Assembly (NCBI GenBank): GCA_025642075.2
Contig: JAODUO010000474.1
Location: 599,501 to 663,500, forward strand
Source of the DNA: Ridgeia piscesae
Taxonomy: Eukaryota; Annelida; Polychaeta; Sabellida; Siboglinidae
Reading direction: 5' to 3'
Length of the DNA: 64,000 nucleotides
Shown: in pieces, positions 1 to 13,500 of the stretch
Layout of the letters: each line of letters opens with the position of its first letter
How positions within the stretch are numbered: position 1 is the stretch's first letter
Program-made: the position numbers and the translations under genes
The notes under the pieces: generated by a model
What the model was told of the DNA's origin: nothing
The model's database searches: none
The model's input: only the letters and a program-made list of their open reading frames with translations

Positions 1-667
1 TGAAGTGTGGACCTGTTTGTTTTGCTTCTGTCAGCCTGCTGCTGGCTGTGGGCAAAGAAGATTAGAAACCTGACTGTCATCACGAGTGTGAGATTAGTGG
101 CCTGCCTTCACCACAGAGATTAATGTGCCGGATTAAGCAAGCAGTTATGTTTTGTAGGCAGTAATGTAAGTGTAGCGTGAGATTACGTTAATCCCCACTG
201 GGACGGGGAGTTAGTGGAAGGCTTGTTAAGGAAGTGGTTATGTGGCACAGACAACAGGCCTGGAGCACAGGGTGGATGGGTTACAGTGTGACATCATCAG
301 TCACATGACCCCCACAGGGCTGGAATGTAATCTGCAAGACAAAAAGTTGATGGGTGTCAGACCTGTGTGAATTCATTTCTGTGGTCAAGGTTGTCACCAC
401 AGCCAGCAGTGCAGGTTCATGGAAGTCATTACTTGACAGCAGCTCACATAGCTGGGAACTATCAGGAGCTTAGTAATACTTAATTAGTGCCAGTGCTTGT
501 GAGAAAGTGTTTAAAGGCACATAGTTTTATTAGACATTTGACATGATGCACATTGTATTATAATTACTTCTTTTTAGTGTTATTTTAAAATCAGTGTTTA
601 ATTGTTACATTAATTTGTATAATTTACATAGAAAGATTTATTATTGTATATACCACGGGCCACAAGC
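1..667. other. No gene recognised
   Basis: Unique-looking, moderately AT-rich DNA with stops in all frames. Probably intron or upstream DNA of crumbs, since its first exons are missing from the window. Confidence 0.5.
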
Positions 668-1722
668 CAGACTTCAGTCTGTCAGATTGCATCTTTGTGA
701 GTGTCTGTGTCTGTGACAGAGTGCAGGAGGAGACAGCTAGAGTCCTAGGGGTGGATGTTCTGTCTGTGACAGACTGCAGGAGGAGACAGCTAGAGTCCTA
801 GGGGTGGATGTTCTGTGTATGACAGACTGCAGGAGGAGGCAGCTAGAGTCCTAGGGGTGGATGTTCTGTCTGTGACAGACTGCAGGAGGAGACAGCTAGA
901 GTCCTAGGGGTGGATGTTCTGTCTGTGACAGACTGCAGGAGGAGACAGCTAGAGTCCTAGGGGTGGATGTTCTGTGTATGACAGACTGCAGGAGGAGGCA
1001 GCTAGAGTCCTAGGGGTGGATGTTCTGTGTATGACAGACTGCAGGAGGAGGCAGCTAGAGTCCTAGGGGTGGATGTTCTGTCTGTGACAGACTGCAGGAG
1101 GAGGCAGCTAGAGTCCTAGGGGTGGATGTTCTGTCTGTGACAGACTGCAGGAGGAGACAGCTAGAGTCCTAGGGGTGGATGTTCTGTCTGTGACAGACTG
1201 CAGGAGGAGGCAGCTAGAGTCCTAGGGGTGGATGTTCTGTCTGTGACAGACTGCAGGAGGAGGCAGCTAGAGTCCTAGGGGTGGATGTTCTGTCTGTGAC
1301 AGACTGCAGGAGGAGACAGCTAGAGTCCTAGGGGTGGATGTTCTGTCTGTGACAGACTGCAGGAGGAGACAGCTAGAGTCCTAGGGGTGGATGTTCTGTC
1401 TGTGACAGACTGCAGGAGGAGACAGCTAGAGTCCTAGGGGCGGATGTTCTGTCTGTGACAGACTGCAGGAGGAGACAGCTAGAGTCCTAGGGGTGGATGT
1501 TCTGTCTGTGACAGACTGCAGGAGGGGGACAGCTAGAGTCCTAGGGGTGGATGTTCTGTCTGTGACAGACTGCAGGAGGAGACAGCTAGAGTCCTAGGGG
1601 TGGATGTTCTGTCTGTGACAGACTGCAGGAGGAGGCAGCTACAGTCCTAGGGGCGGATGTTCTGTCTGTGACAGACTGCAGGAGGAGACAGCTAGAGTCC
1701 TAGGGGCAGATGTTCTCATGTG
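668..1722. repeat. Minisatellite, 53-bp unit, about 19 copies
   Basis: Unit begins tgacagactgcaggaggaga and contains the palindrome cctagg. Copies differ by a few transitions (gagaca/gaggca, gtctgtg/gtgtatg). Confidence 0.95.
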
Positions 1723-2985
1723 TGGCGTCCCGGGTCATTCACCGTCCAGCTGGTCAGAGTCTGACACATACAGTCACATATCACGTTAACCAAGGTGACT
1801 TTTTTGTAGTAAGGTGTATGAGAGTGAGAAGAGAGTGGATGATTACACAGTGGATATGTCAATAGTTTTATCTTGTCTCCAGTTTCATGCTGCAACATTG
1901 TGACATGTTATGATTACATCTATGACATTTGACATATATGACACTTGCTGTCTCTCAGAGACCTGTGATTTATGGTAGTAGGATATGAGGCCGCTGCCTC
2001 ACAAAGACCTGTCTCACAGACACCAGGTCTCGTACTGAGCCAGAGTATAGGGTAGGAAGGGTTTCTGTAGTAGTTTGGTAGTTATGTGTTGTTAACTTTC
2101 ACCCACCCCTGAGGCAAGTAACCAAGGGCAACTGATATCATCGTTGCAGTTTTCTGCCTTATGTACTTTTACGCAGTCGTCAACATCAATACATCTAATT
2201 TGACAAGTTGCCGTTGTTTTTCAGCGCTGGTGACTGTACATGTAATGTAGTATTTCAATATTTACTTACATACTGTACTTGATGTGGTATCATCCATACC
2301 AGCTGCTCGAGTGTTTGTTTGCCAGGTGTGTTGAACTATATTGTAGACATGCAAGGAAATGCCTGTGCATGTGTTTGAATGACTTGAAGTGTTTAGCCTA
2401 CAGGGATCTGCTTTCAAATGGAGCTTTGTCAGGAATATGGAATAAATAAGTTGATAATTAATATTGCATGAAGGCCATGCTACATGTAGCTGTACTTGTG
2501 TACACATACATGCACACGTATACATACACATGCACACCCACACACACATGCACACACGCACGCACGCACGCACGCATGCACACACACACACAAAAAGAAT
2601 TCTGATATATTCAATCTACTCTTCTCTAAATAGATCCCTATCAGGATTATGTGAACGTGATGTAACAGTTCGTTAAGGATTAAGCAAACTAATTTGTTTT
2701 AATGTCGAACATAAATTTACAACTTAATAGGTCCTAATAATTATGAATGGAATTGTCTTCATTGTCTCTGGAAAGAAATTACATGTTTTAAAACAGGTTT
2801 CTTTAAACAAAATAGAAATAGAACTATTCGATTGGTACTGCCATTAAAAGTGCATTGGGAGCGTGTGAGATCATTGATGCTGTGTCGTCTTATATTGTGT
2901 AGTCTCATATAAACAGCAAGTTTATCTTATTTCAAACAAAAACACCTAGGTGTACAAACATGTATTTGTCAATCTTTATCCCTCT
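1723..2985. other. No gene recognised; short CA/ACGC tract at about 2500-2595
   Basis: AT-rich DNA without a credible exon. The long frames over 2464-2676 arise from the CA/CG repeat and are not coding. Confidence 0.5.
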
Positions 2986-3540
2986 ATCAATGTGTGCATG
3001 TCTTCCATGTTAAGTGGTAAAATTTTACACTATCAGTGTGTGCATGTCTTCCATGTTAAGTGGTAACATTTTACACTATCAGTGTGTGCATGTCTTCCAT
3101 GTTAAGCGGTAACATTTTACACTATCAGTGTGTGCATGTCTTCCATGTTAAGCGGTAACATGTTTACACTATCAGTGTGTGCATGTCTTCCATGTTAAGC
3201 GGTAACATTTTACACTATCAGTGTGTGCATGTCTTCCATGTTAAGCGGTAACATTTTACACTATCAGTGTGTGCATGTCTTCCATGTTAAGTGGTAACAT
3301 TTACACTATCAGTGTGTGCATGTCTTCCATGTTAAGCGGTAACATTGATTACACTATCAGTTCATGTCTCAGTTGGTAAATTACACTATCAGTGTGTGAC
3401 AACATTGTACATGTCCAAGTAATGCAAGTAACAATTACACTGTCAGGTGTGCATGTCTTCCATGTTAAGCGGTAACATGTTACACTATCAGTGTGTGCAT
3501 GTCTTCCATGTTAAGCGGTAACATGTTACACTATCCATAT
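2985..3540. repeat. Minisatellite, 46-bp unit, about 11 copies
   Basis: Unit begins tatcagtgtgtgcatgtctt and includes ccatgttaagcggtaacatt. Copies around 3350-3440 are shortened and diverged. Confidence 0.92.
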
Positions 3541-3869
3541 TAATTAATTAATTGATATTACTGGGCTCTATGAAGTGATCACTTTAAGTGTTGGTTGGTG
3601 TTGTGACTTTGTGTAGTGAGTCATGTGTTATGATGGTGTTCCTTGATGTGCAATAAACAGTAGCAAGATCATGTGTGACTGAGTTCCCTCGATTAAGGGT
3701 CTGAAGTTCTAACCCAGCATCTGAAGTTCTAACCCAGGGCAGTTCAGGAAGGCCCAAAATTCTCCAGTTACACCCCCTTGATGCTCTCGCCAAAACACCC
3801 CCAACTTCAGGCTCACCAAAAACCCTTTTTTGAGACTTGTCCAAAACACGATGGTTTCTGTCCTGTTCT

Positions 3870-4155
3870 GATTGGGACTGTTTAGGCTTTCTAGGTCATC
3901 TCACCTTTTAAACACCAGATTGCTAGAACGGTCACCCGTGGGTCTCAGGTCTCAGGTGGTTTCCTACATACAGCCCAAACTTGCAAATACACCAGATAGA
4001 AGGGACCATTGGCTTTTAGTGTCTCTTCCCAAAGACACAGGCAAATGTGGGGTGAACAAGATTGCCTAAGTTTCGAAACAGTGGTAGATGGGATTTAACC
4101 ACTGTCTCCTCGATTGACAGTCTGGCGCTCTACCGTGCGACCACCCTCCCCACAT
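3870..4155 (-). mobile_element. tRNA-derived SINE
   Basis: Read on the minus strand from about 4152, the sequence begins gggtggtcgcacggtagagc (A-box-like) and has gtggttaaatccc about 35 bases later (B-box-like, diverged). It then runs into an unrelated body containing tgcctgtgtctttgggaaga. A tRNA-like head followed by a non-tRNA body is the SINE layout. The B box is imperfect, so an old inactive copy is likely. Family not identified. Confidence 0.65.
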
Positions 4156-5560
4156 GAAACACAAAGGCTTGTTAAACGAAGGAAAGAATAGGTGAAAGAA
4201 AGACCAGCAATTGTCTTGACAACCTAGGGTTGTTTGGAGTGGGTGGGTAAGATGTAGTTACTCACTAGAGCGCACAGATTACATTCATTCTTGTAGTGTA
4301 AAAACTACATACTTCAACCAAAATTGTTGACTTAGTCATTCAGGATCCGCATACCTTTACACTAACGAGGAAGTACTCAGACAAACATGGGGAGGGCACA
4401 GTTATATGCAGCGGTATTTATTGTTGGCCCTGTCACTATAGATATATATAGCCATGCTATTCAGTTGCACATGTCATGTGTAACAAGTTTAGTCATGTTA
4501 TTCCATAGGTACGTCTGCTAACTTATTGATGACAATTTACCGGGTCAGGTAAATGTTTGACTTCCCCTTGTAGCTGGGGATGCCTAATGGGTGGTCTTCT
4601 TCCCTCTGCGGAGGGAAACAGACAGCCTCCCGTCACCTTCTGTCCTTGTGACTGGGGGACATGGTCTGCCTACGCGTGTGTTGACAACAAGTTTACCTGT
4701 GTAACCAGATCTTGTGACAGTTGACCCTGACACCAGGTAGTGTTACTGACAGTAGATAGTGTCTCGTGTGGGTGAGTGTAGTCATGATGGGCGTAGACTG
4801 TTGACATCTAGGCTGTTAGGTGGTCCCCAATTCCTGTACATGGCGGGATCATTTGTCATACAGTTAAGCACTAACAGTATCAGCTGTTAAAGCTGACCTC
4901 TCTAATAACCCTAGCCCTAACCACAGTAAAAAGTGTGAAGCTGTCACGTATGTTGTCATTGAAACTCGTCTCCCAGACTAATCTTTCTTCTATAACAGTG
5001 GGCACAGTTATTAAGTAAGAACACTGGGAAACGTTGATTTGCCACTGTAAGGCATGACAAAATAAGTGATGCATATTGAAAGTGTGAGAGAGGTCTGACA
5101 TTTGCTACACTCAGTTTTTTAACCGACTATATTGAATGAATCAGGTCGATGCCAGCATTCTCCAATCATGCCAGAAGTTGTAAGGTCACGGCTGGCTACA
5201 TCTCTAGATTAATATTATTCATACAATGTGCACCAGACCAAATCCTTATTGCGTTTGATCAATAAGAAGCATTTGATGTTATGCAGTCACTCGTAAGTGC
5301 TGGTCCTTGAATATTGATGTCATGTTAAGTTTGTTAACCAATGGTAAAGGCAAATAAACAAGTCCCTAAACATTAGTATTTGGTAACGTTTCTAACAAGT
5401 TATTGTGAAGACATAGGAGAGGTTGATGGTTCTACTTCTGAAGAAATGCCAGAGTTTTAGTTTTAGCAACTCTGTGAACATACTACGGGTTTGAACAAAT
5501 CAACCAGTCTAATGACACGTGAGCCGCTTTGAGTAGAGCCAAGGACTGGGTGCTACAATC
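4156..5560. other. No gene recognised (one doubtful ORF at about 4591-4729)
   Basis: A frame containing TFCPCDWGTWSAYACV follows an acceptor-like ttccccttgtag near 4573 and ends at a stop about 4729. It is cysteine-rich, but I see no donor and no partner exon, so it is not called. Confidence 0.4.
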
Positions 5561-5570
5561 TTTACAACAT

Positions 5571-6229
<659 letters not shown>

Positions 6230-6234
6230 TATAA

Positions 6235-6810
6235 TGTTTATTTCAGACAAAAAGTCCATGTTTACATAAAATACAATAAAAAATATAAAGTACAATGAAA
6301 ACAATTATGAGGTACAAGTAAAAACATAAACGAGTAAATAGTAAAAAAATAGGTCATGAAAGAATTGGTTAAGTGTTAAAAAGTAATAAAAAATAGGGTA
6401 TAATACAAATATCACGTGTACAGTTGGGATGTTCTGTATTTGTACATGGAGCTTCAGAAATGTATATCGGTATGGAAGTAGTTGACAAAAAGAGATTTTT
6501 AAACTGATGAAGACAACATAAAAGGCTAAATATGGATGAATTAATGTGTTTGTTGAAAGATTTAATGTAGTTGGTGGCAAACATAAAACTTGCACTACAT
6601 CTTGATGGTAAGTTAAGTACAATTCTGAAACTGTTATTGTATGCGACAGTAATGTTTTCAAGCTCAGATTTGTTTATTTGCATCGAAGACTTGAGATGTA
6701 CATTGGAGCACAGTAAATTAAATTTTGGTGGAATGACTACAAAGTATTTTTATAATAGTCTCTGTCTGCGGTCACTCTATTGTTCCTGCAATACTTTAGT
6801 TATGAGTTGT
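6235..6810 (-). pseudogene. LINE reverse transcriptase C-terminal fragment
   Basis: On the minus strand, frames carry YCAPMYISSLRCK, then after a frame change NITVAYNNSFRIVLNLPSRC, followed by SASFMFATNYIKSF. These match the segment after the polymerase domain in jockey/CR1-like LINEs (Y-C-x-P-M-Y and AYNNxxRIL patterns). It is frameshifted and 5'-truncated, and its 3' side abuts the giant (CA)n tract. Confidence 0.6.
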
Positions 6811-7249
6811 TGACCACGTGTATTGAGTGCCTGCTTCACTCTGCCTCAGTGGCGCATTCACAAGTTAACCACCAGACCTCCGTGATAACTCACTCCACAT
6901 GCGCCTGGCTGAGGTCGTAATAAGTTCACAATATCTGATGAGGTGACATCCAGACACACGGTAATAATTGGGCTGTGCTTGCTGTTCACGCCCCCAGTCC
7001 CCAGTTGGTTGTAGTGTTGGTTTATGATGACTTTATGGCCACTGTGGTTGTGGTGATTCTGGCAGAGGTAATGAGAAACACTCGCGAGGTCTGTGTAAGC
7101 TCCCACCAGAGGCCGATTGAATACCTCGTATCTGTGTCTAGGTCATTGGAGGTATATTATGTAGGTTTTTATTATGGTATAGGCCGGATGGGTGCTGTGT
7201 GTGTGTATCCATGCTCATTGTATGCAGCACGTTTGTGTTGTCACACATA

Positions 7250-7258
7250 CACACGCAT

Positions 7259-7290
<32 letters not shown>
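7250..7290. repeat. Short ACGC/CA microsatellite
   Basis: Interrupted (ACGC)n then (CA)n in the intron just before the first crumbs exon seen here. Confidence 0.85.
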
Positions 7291-7504
7291 AACATATGCA
7301 CAGACATGTCTTTATACAGGACCACATTTGTTGGCAGTTCATTGCCCGTCCACTGTCATTTGTACATGTCCAAAACAAACTTTAGCTGTCGAATGATGGA
7401 GGGCTGCATTATAATCCATTATTACCTATTTTAAGTATATTTATTTAACAGTATGTAATGTATAAAACGTGTATTTCATAAGTGTGAATTTTCTGTTCCC
7501 ACAG

Positions 7505-7582
7505 ATCACAGACAACTGTGACAGTTTCCCCTGTCAACACAACGGCACCTGTTTACCTGTCAATGCCACGATACCAGGCGAT
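7505..7582 (+). CDS. crb: crumbs exon: first half of an EGF domain
   Basis: Acceptor ttcccacag, donor gtaagt. Reads [16 protein letters not shown] and continues to PGD, giving the first three cysteines of an EGF repeat. The other three come from the next exon ([14 protein letters not shown]). It leaves in phase 0, unlike the phase-1 introns around most later EGF exons. Confidence 0.85.
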
Positions 7583-10500
7583 GTAAGTTTGCTTCTGAAT
7601 TATAGCCCCACCTACTAATACAATACAATACTTGACCATGGGGCAGCAGCATCACTACTGATCTCAGTTCTGATTCTAGTTCTGACATGTTAGTTCTCTG
7701 CCTCTAGATAACAATTCCACAATTGTATTCCCAGGACAACATTTCCTGGATCAAAATAATACAATACTGCAGTCAAAGTCTTATATCTATAGTGCTTTTT
7801 AATTTTTATGTGACTTTATTTCTTAATGATAATTTTATTGGACAGTTGATGCCATGTTTTTTTAATCTTAAATTTGTCATGGGGTGTTTTTATGTTTTAA
7901 GTTATATCACGAGGGCAACATCCCTTGATCCTAAGTTATATCACGAGGGCAACATCCCTTGATCCTAAGTTATATCACGAGGGCAACATCCCTTGATCCT
8001 AAGTTATATCACGAGGTCAACGTCCCTTGATCCTAAGTTATATCACGAGGTCAACGTCCCTTGATCCTAAGTTATATCACGAGGGCAACATCCCTTGATC
8101 CTAAGTTATATCACGAGGGCAACATCCCTTGATCCTAAGTTATATCACGAGGTCAACGTCCCTTGATCCTAAGTTATATCACGAGGTCAACGTCCCTTGA
8201 TCCTAAGTTATATCGAGGGCAACGTCCCTTGATCCTAAGTTATATCACGAGGTCAACGTCCCTTGATCCTAAGTTATATCACGAGGTCAACGTCCCTTGA
8301 TCCTAAGTTATATCATGAGGGCAACATCCCTTGATCCTAAGTTATATCACGAGGGCAACGTCCCTTGATCCTAAGTTATGAGGCAATATCCCTTGATCCT
8401 AAGTTATATCATGAGGGCAACATCCCTCGATCCTAAGTTATATCACGAGGGCAACATCCCTCGATCCTAAGTTATATCATGAGGGCAACATCCCTTGATC
8501 CTAAGTTATATCACGAGGGCAACATCCCTTGATCCTAAGTTATATCACGAGGGCAACATCCCTTGATCCTAAGTTATATCACGAGGGCAACATCCCTTGA
8601 TCCTAAGTTATATCACGAGGGCAACATCCCTTGATCCTAAGTTATATCACGAGGGCAACATCCCTTGATCCTAAGTTATATCACGAGGGCAACATCCCTT
8701 GATCCTAAGTTATATCACGAGGGCAACATCCCTTGATCCTAAGTTATATCACGAGGGCAACATCCCTTGATCCTAAGTTATATCACGAGGGCAACATCCC
8801 TTGATCCTAAGTTATATCACGAGGGCAACATCCCTTGATCCTAAGTTATATCACGAGGGCAACATCCCTTGATCCTAAGTTATATCATGAGGGCAACACA
8901 GGATATCGTGATATTTATTACATTGTGAGATAAGAAATTTAAGAATATCACATTGTTGTTTATTAATCTAAACAATTCGAACTATGTCGCAGTTAATCAA
9001 CTTCCAGAAGTTAAAATGTTTTGGTTGGCTATCAAAACTGTTTTGGCAATGTACATCGGAAAAAGTACCATCCTGTTCTTTTCAAGCAATATCAGCAGTG
9101 ATTCAAGCAAAAAAATGAGAAAATGACTAGTATGGAAATGAGAAAGAAATGTACTTTCACCCCCATAGACCTGTGGAAACATGTCACAAAAAGACCTACA
9201 CAAGACGGCTCAATTGAGTCATCAGCTGTTTCACTTTGTTGATTAATGGGTAATCTTAGTGTCAACAGGAAATCAAAGTCATTTGACGTGAAACTGCACT
9301 ACATACCCTCCCAGTCCCGTGTGACACTTTAATGATACCTATCTACCTGTAAACATATACCCCCATATTAAGTGTTTGTCTTTAGCTATTCCTGATTGCC
9401 GTCTGTAAATAAAAAAATAAAATGTTATAGAAAACAGATGCCAGCAACTCTTGTTTCCTCTCCCAATGAAATGTTTTTGTGTGGGTTTTGAAATCAACTG
9501 CGTGAAATGACAACGAGGGAGGGTGTTGACACGAAACTGTCATGTCTGGTGCATGTTTCAGTTACTTTTCAACTGCTCATGTATGCCCGGATACACGGGG
9601 CAAAGGTGTGAGAACGAAGTGAACTACTGCGACAGTGCCCCCTGCCAGAATGGTGCGAACTGTACAACGCATCATGACTGGCTCAACCACACGTGCGACT
9701 GTGTGCCAGGTGAACTATAATGTTATTTTGTTACAGTGGAGTAGATGTTTGTCAACAGTAACCGTGACTACAGTTGAACCAATAAGTTTGTTATTAATAA
9801 GCTGTTTTTATCTATGAGTATTGCGTGTTTCTGTCGGTAAGATAGCGTGGACTACATTTTAACTGTTTCTGTTTGTAGGGTACAGTGGACTAGATTTTAA
9901 CTGTGTTTCTGTTGCTAGGCAACAGTGAGATAGATTTTAACTGTGTTTTTTGTTGCTAATGTACAGTGGACTAGATTTTAACTGTTTCTGTTGGTAGGTA
10001 CAGTGGGGTAGATTGTAACAGTGTTTTTGTTGGTGGGGTACAGTGGACTATATTGTAATTGTTTTTGTTGGTAAGGTATAGTGGGTTAGATTGTAACATT
10101 GTTTTCGTTGGTGGGGTACAGTGGACTAGATTTTAACTGGTTTTGTTGCTAGGGTACAGTGGGATAGATTTTAACTGTGCTTCTGTTGCTAAGGTACAGT
10201 GGGATAGATTTTAACTGTGTTTTTGTTGCTAGGGTACAGTGGGATAGATTTTAACTGTGTTTCTGTTGCTAGGCTACAGTGGACTAACTAGATTTTAACT
10301 GTTTCTGTTGGTAGGTACAGTAGGGTAGATTGTAACAGTGTTTTTGTTGGTGGGGTACAGTAGGTAGATTGTAACAGTGTTTTTGTTGGTGGGGTACAGT
10401 AGGGTAGATTGTAACAGTGTTTTTGTTGGTGGGGTACAGTAGGGTAGATTGTAACAGTGTTTTTGTTGGTGGGGTACAGTAGGGTAGATTGTAACAGTGT

Positions 10501-13500
10501 TTTTGTTGGTGGGGTACTGTGGACTATATTATTATTGTTTTTGTTGGTAGGTTATAGTGGGTTAGATTGTAACAGTGTTTTTGTTGGTGGGGTACAGTGG
10601 ACTATATTGTAATTGTTTTTGTTGGTAGGTTATAGTGGGTTAGATTGTAACATTGTTTTTGTTGGTGGGGTACAGTGGACTATATTGTAATTGTTTTTGT
10701 TGATAGGGTACAGTGGGTTAGATTGTAACATTGTTTTTGTTGGTGGGGTACAGTGGACTATATTGTAATTGTTTTTGTTGATAGGGTACAGTGGGTTATA
10801 TTGTAACATTGTTTTTGTTAATAGGTACAGTGGGCTAGATTGTAACTGTATTTTTGTTGGTATGGTACAGTGGGCTAGAGTGTAACTATATTTTTGTTGG
10901 GTACAGTGGGTTAGATTGTAACAGTGTTTGTTGGTAGGGTACAGTCAGTTTGATTGTAACAGTGTTTTTGTTGGTAGGGTAGAGTGGCCTAGATTTTATT
11001 CGTAGGGTAGAGTGGGCTAGATTGTAGCTGAATTTTAATTGGTAAGGTACAGCGAGCTAGATTGTAACTGTGTTTTTTTTGGTATGGTTCAGTGGACTAT
11101 ATTGTAATTGCGTTTTTGTTGATAGGATACAGTGGACTGAACTGTGAAATCAACATAGACGAATGTGCATCTAGTCCCTGTTTGAATGGGCAGTGTGTCG
11201 ATGAAGTGAACGGCTACATATGTATTTGCCCAGGTACGTCCAGCGACTGAAACATGTAGTACCAGTTCACACAGATTGCCAGGCCATTAGAGATGCCAAG
11301 CTGTCAGCCTGTCACTGTAAAATATATTTCTGCACCCATCATTCATTGGATGCCTTTTATATTATTACATAATACAAAAGTATTTTCTAGGGATTCCTAT
11401 GATGTGAATTTTATTGTATTTTATCATTCATATGAACGTTTTTTTCTCAACAAAATAGCATGTCCTATTAAACAGTACCTTACATATGTGCATTGAGTTG
11501 CAATGTGTGATCAGCGACAACACACAGGCACTCCAGTCATTTGAACTGTCACAATAAACTGCTATTCTAACTGTTACGAATCTTTGCAAATATTTGGAGA
11601 AGACTCTAAATATTGTTCATCACTATGAATAATTAAAAACCGACTGCATGACACTCCATCTGCTGATCTCTAATGCCAGTGGCTCAACAACCAGAATCTG
11701 TATGAGACAGTCATTCTGTGGAGTCTCCGCAAGAGTACCATAATACACACAATTTAACTGTTTCTGTTGGTAGGTACAGTGGGGTAGATTGTAACAGTGT
11801 TTTTGTTGGTGGGGTACAGTGGACTATATTATAATTGTTTTTGTTGGTAGGTTATAGTGGGTTATATTGTAACATTGTTTTTGTTGGGTACAGTGGGTTA
11901 GATTGTAACTGTATTTTTGTTGGTATGGTACAGTGGGCTAGAGTGTAACTATATTTTTGTTGGGTACAGTGGGTTAGATTGTAACTGTATTTTTGTTGGT
12001 ATGGTACAGTGGGCTAGAGTGTAACTATATTTTTGTTGGGTACAGTGGGTTAGATTGTAACAGTGTTTGTTGGTAGGGTACAGTCAGTTTGATTGTAACA
12101 GTGTTTTTGTTGGTAGGGTAGAGTGGCCTAGATTTTATTGGTAGGGTAGAGTGGGCTAGATTGTTGCTGTATTTTTATTGGTAAGGTACAGTGAGCTAGA
12201 TTGTAACTGTGTTTTTTTGGTATGGTTCAGTGGACTATATTGTAATTGCGTTTCTGTTGATAGGGTACAGTGGACTGAACTGTGAAATCGACATAGACGA
12301 ATGTGCATCTAGTCCCTGCTTGAATGGACAGTGTGTCGATGAAGTGAACGGCTACAGATGTATTTGCCCAGGTGCGTCCAGCGACTGAAACAGTAGTACC
12401 AGTTCACACTGATTGCCAGGCCATTAGAGATGCCAAGCTGTAGTTATTAAAATTTTTTGCACCCTATTAGGATGCCTTTTTTATTATTACATAATACAAA
12501 AGTATTTTCTAGGGATTCCTATGATGTGAATTTTATTGTATTTTATCATTCATATGAACGTTTTTTTTCTCAACAAAATAGCATGTCCTATTAAACAGTA
12601 CCTTACATATGTGCATTGAGTTGCAATGTGTGATCAGCGACAACACACAGGCACTCCAGTCATTTGAACTGTCACAATAAACTGCTATTCTAACTGTTAC
12701 GAATCTTTGCAAATATTTGGAGAAGAATATTGTTCATCACTATGAATAATTAAAAACCGACTGCATGACACTCCATCTGCTGATCTCTGATGCCAGTGGC
12801 TCAACAACCAGAATCTGTATGAGACAGTCATTCTGTGGAGTCTCCGCAAGAGTACCATAATACACACCAACAAATAACCTGTTGTTAAGCTAAAGTGATG
12901 TACAATTGGTTTTCTATACCAGTGATATTGTTAGCAACCGCAGAACACCAAGCTCCACACACACTGTTTATTGCTACAGCATCCAATTGTGAAGTGAACA
13001 TTGATGTAGCATGTACTATTGTTGTTTGTAGGGTGGAGCGGGGTAAATTGTGATGTGGACATAAATGAGTGTAATGTGACGAACACGAATAGATCCGAGC
13101 CTTGTGTACATGGGAAGTGTGTTAACACGCCTGGGTCCTTCCACTGCGAGTGCGCCAACACTGGCTACTACGGTTTGTCACTTTCTCTTTGTAGCTAACT
13201 AGAATTGATTGAGCTCGCAAATGTGTCTCTTCCTAGACAATTTGCATTTGGGGCACCAAACAAGGGTTTTTGCCAGACATTAATTGTTTGTTTGCAATGT
13301 TGATGTATTTTTCAGTGATGAGAATGAGTTGTGTACCATTTTATTTAAGATGTGCGGTCGACAAATTGCAGATATCTGATGTTTGTCATGTGACAGTTAT
13401 TCTCGTATAAATGCTGTCGTGAATTAAGAAGTCGCAGTATCACCACAGAAGCAATATTTAATTACCTGAGGTAATAATAAATGGTATTCAAAATATTGGA

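Larger units (their letters stand above)
11010..12880 (+). repeat. Tandem duplication of a crumbs EGF exon with its introns
   Basis: Two copies, offset 1138 bp at the exons: one through about 11752, the other from about 12120 to 12868. Each holds the 108-bp EGF exon and about 610 bp of nearly identical downstream intron, up to the shared end gtaccataatacacac. Upstream, both are preceded by the same degenerate minisatellite units. Small indels separate the copies. Confidence 0.9.
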
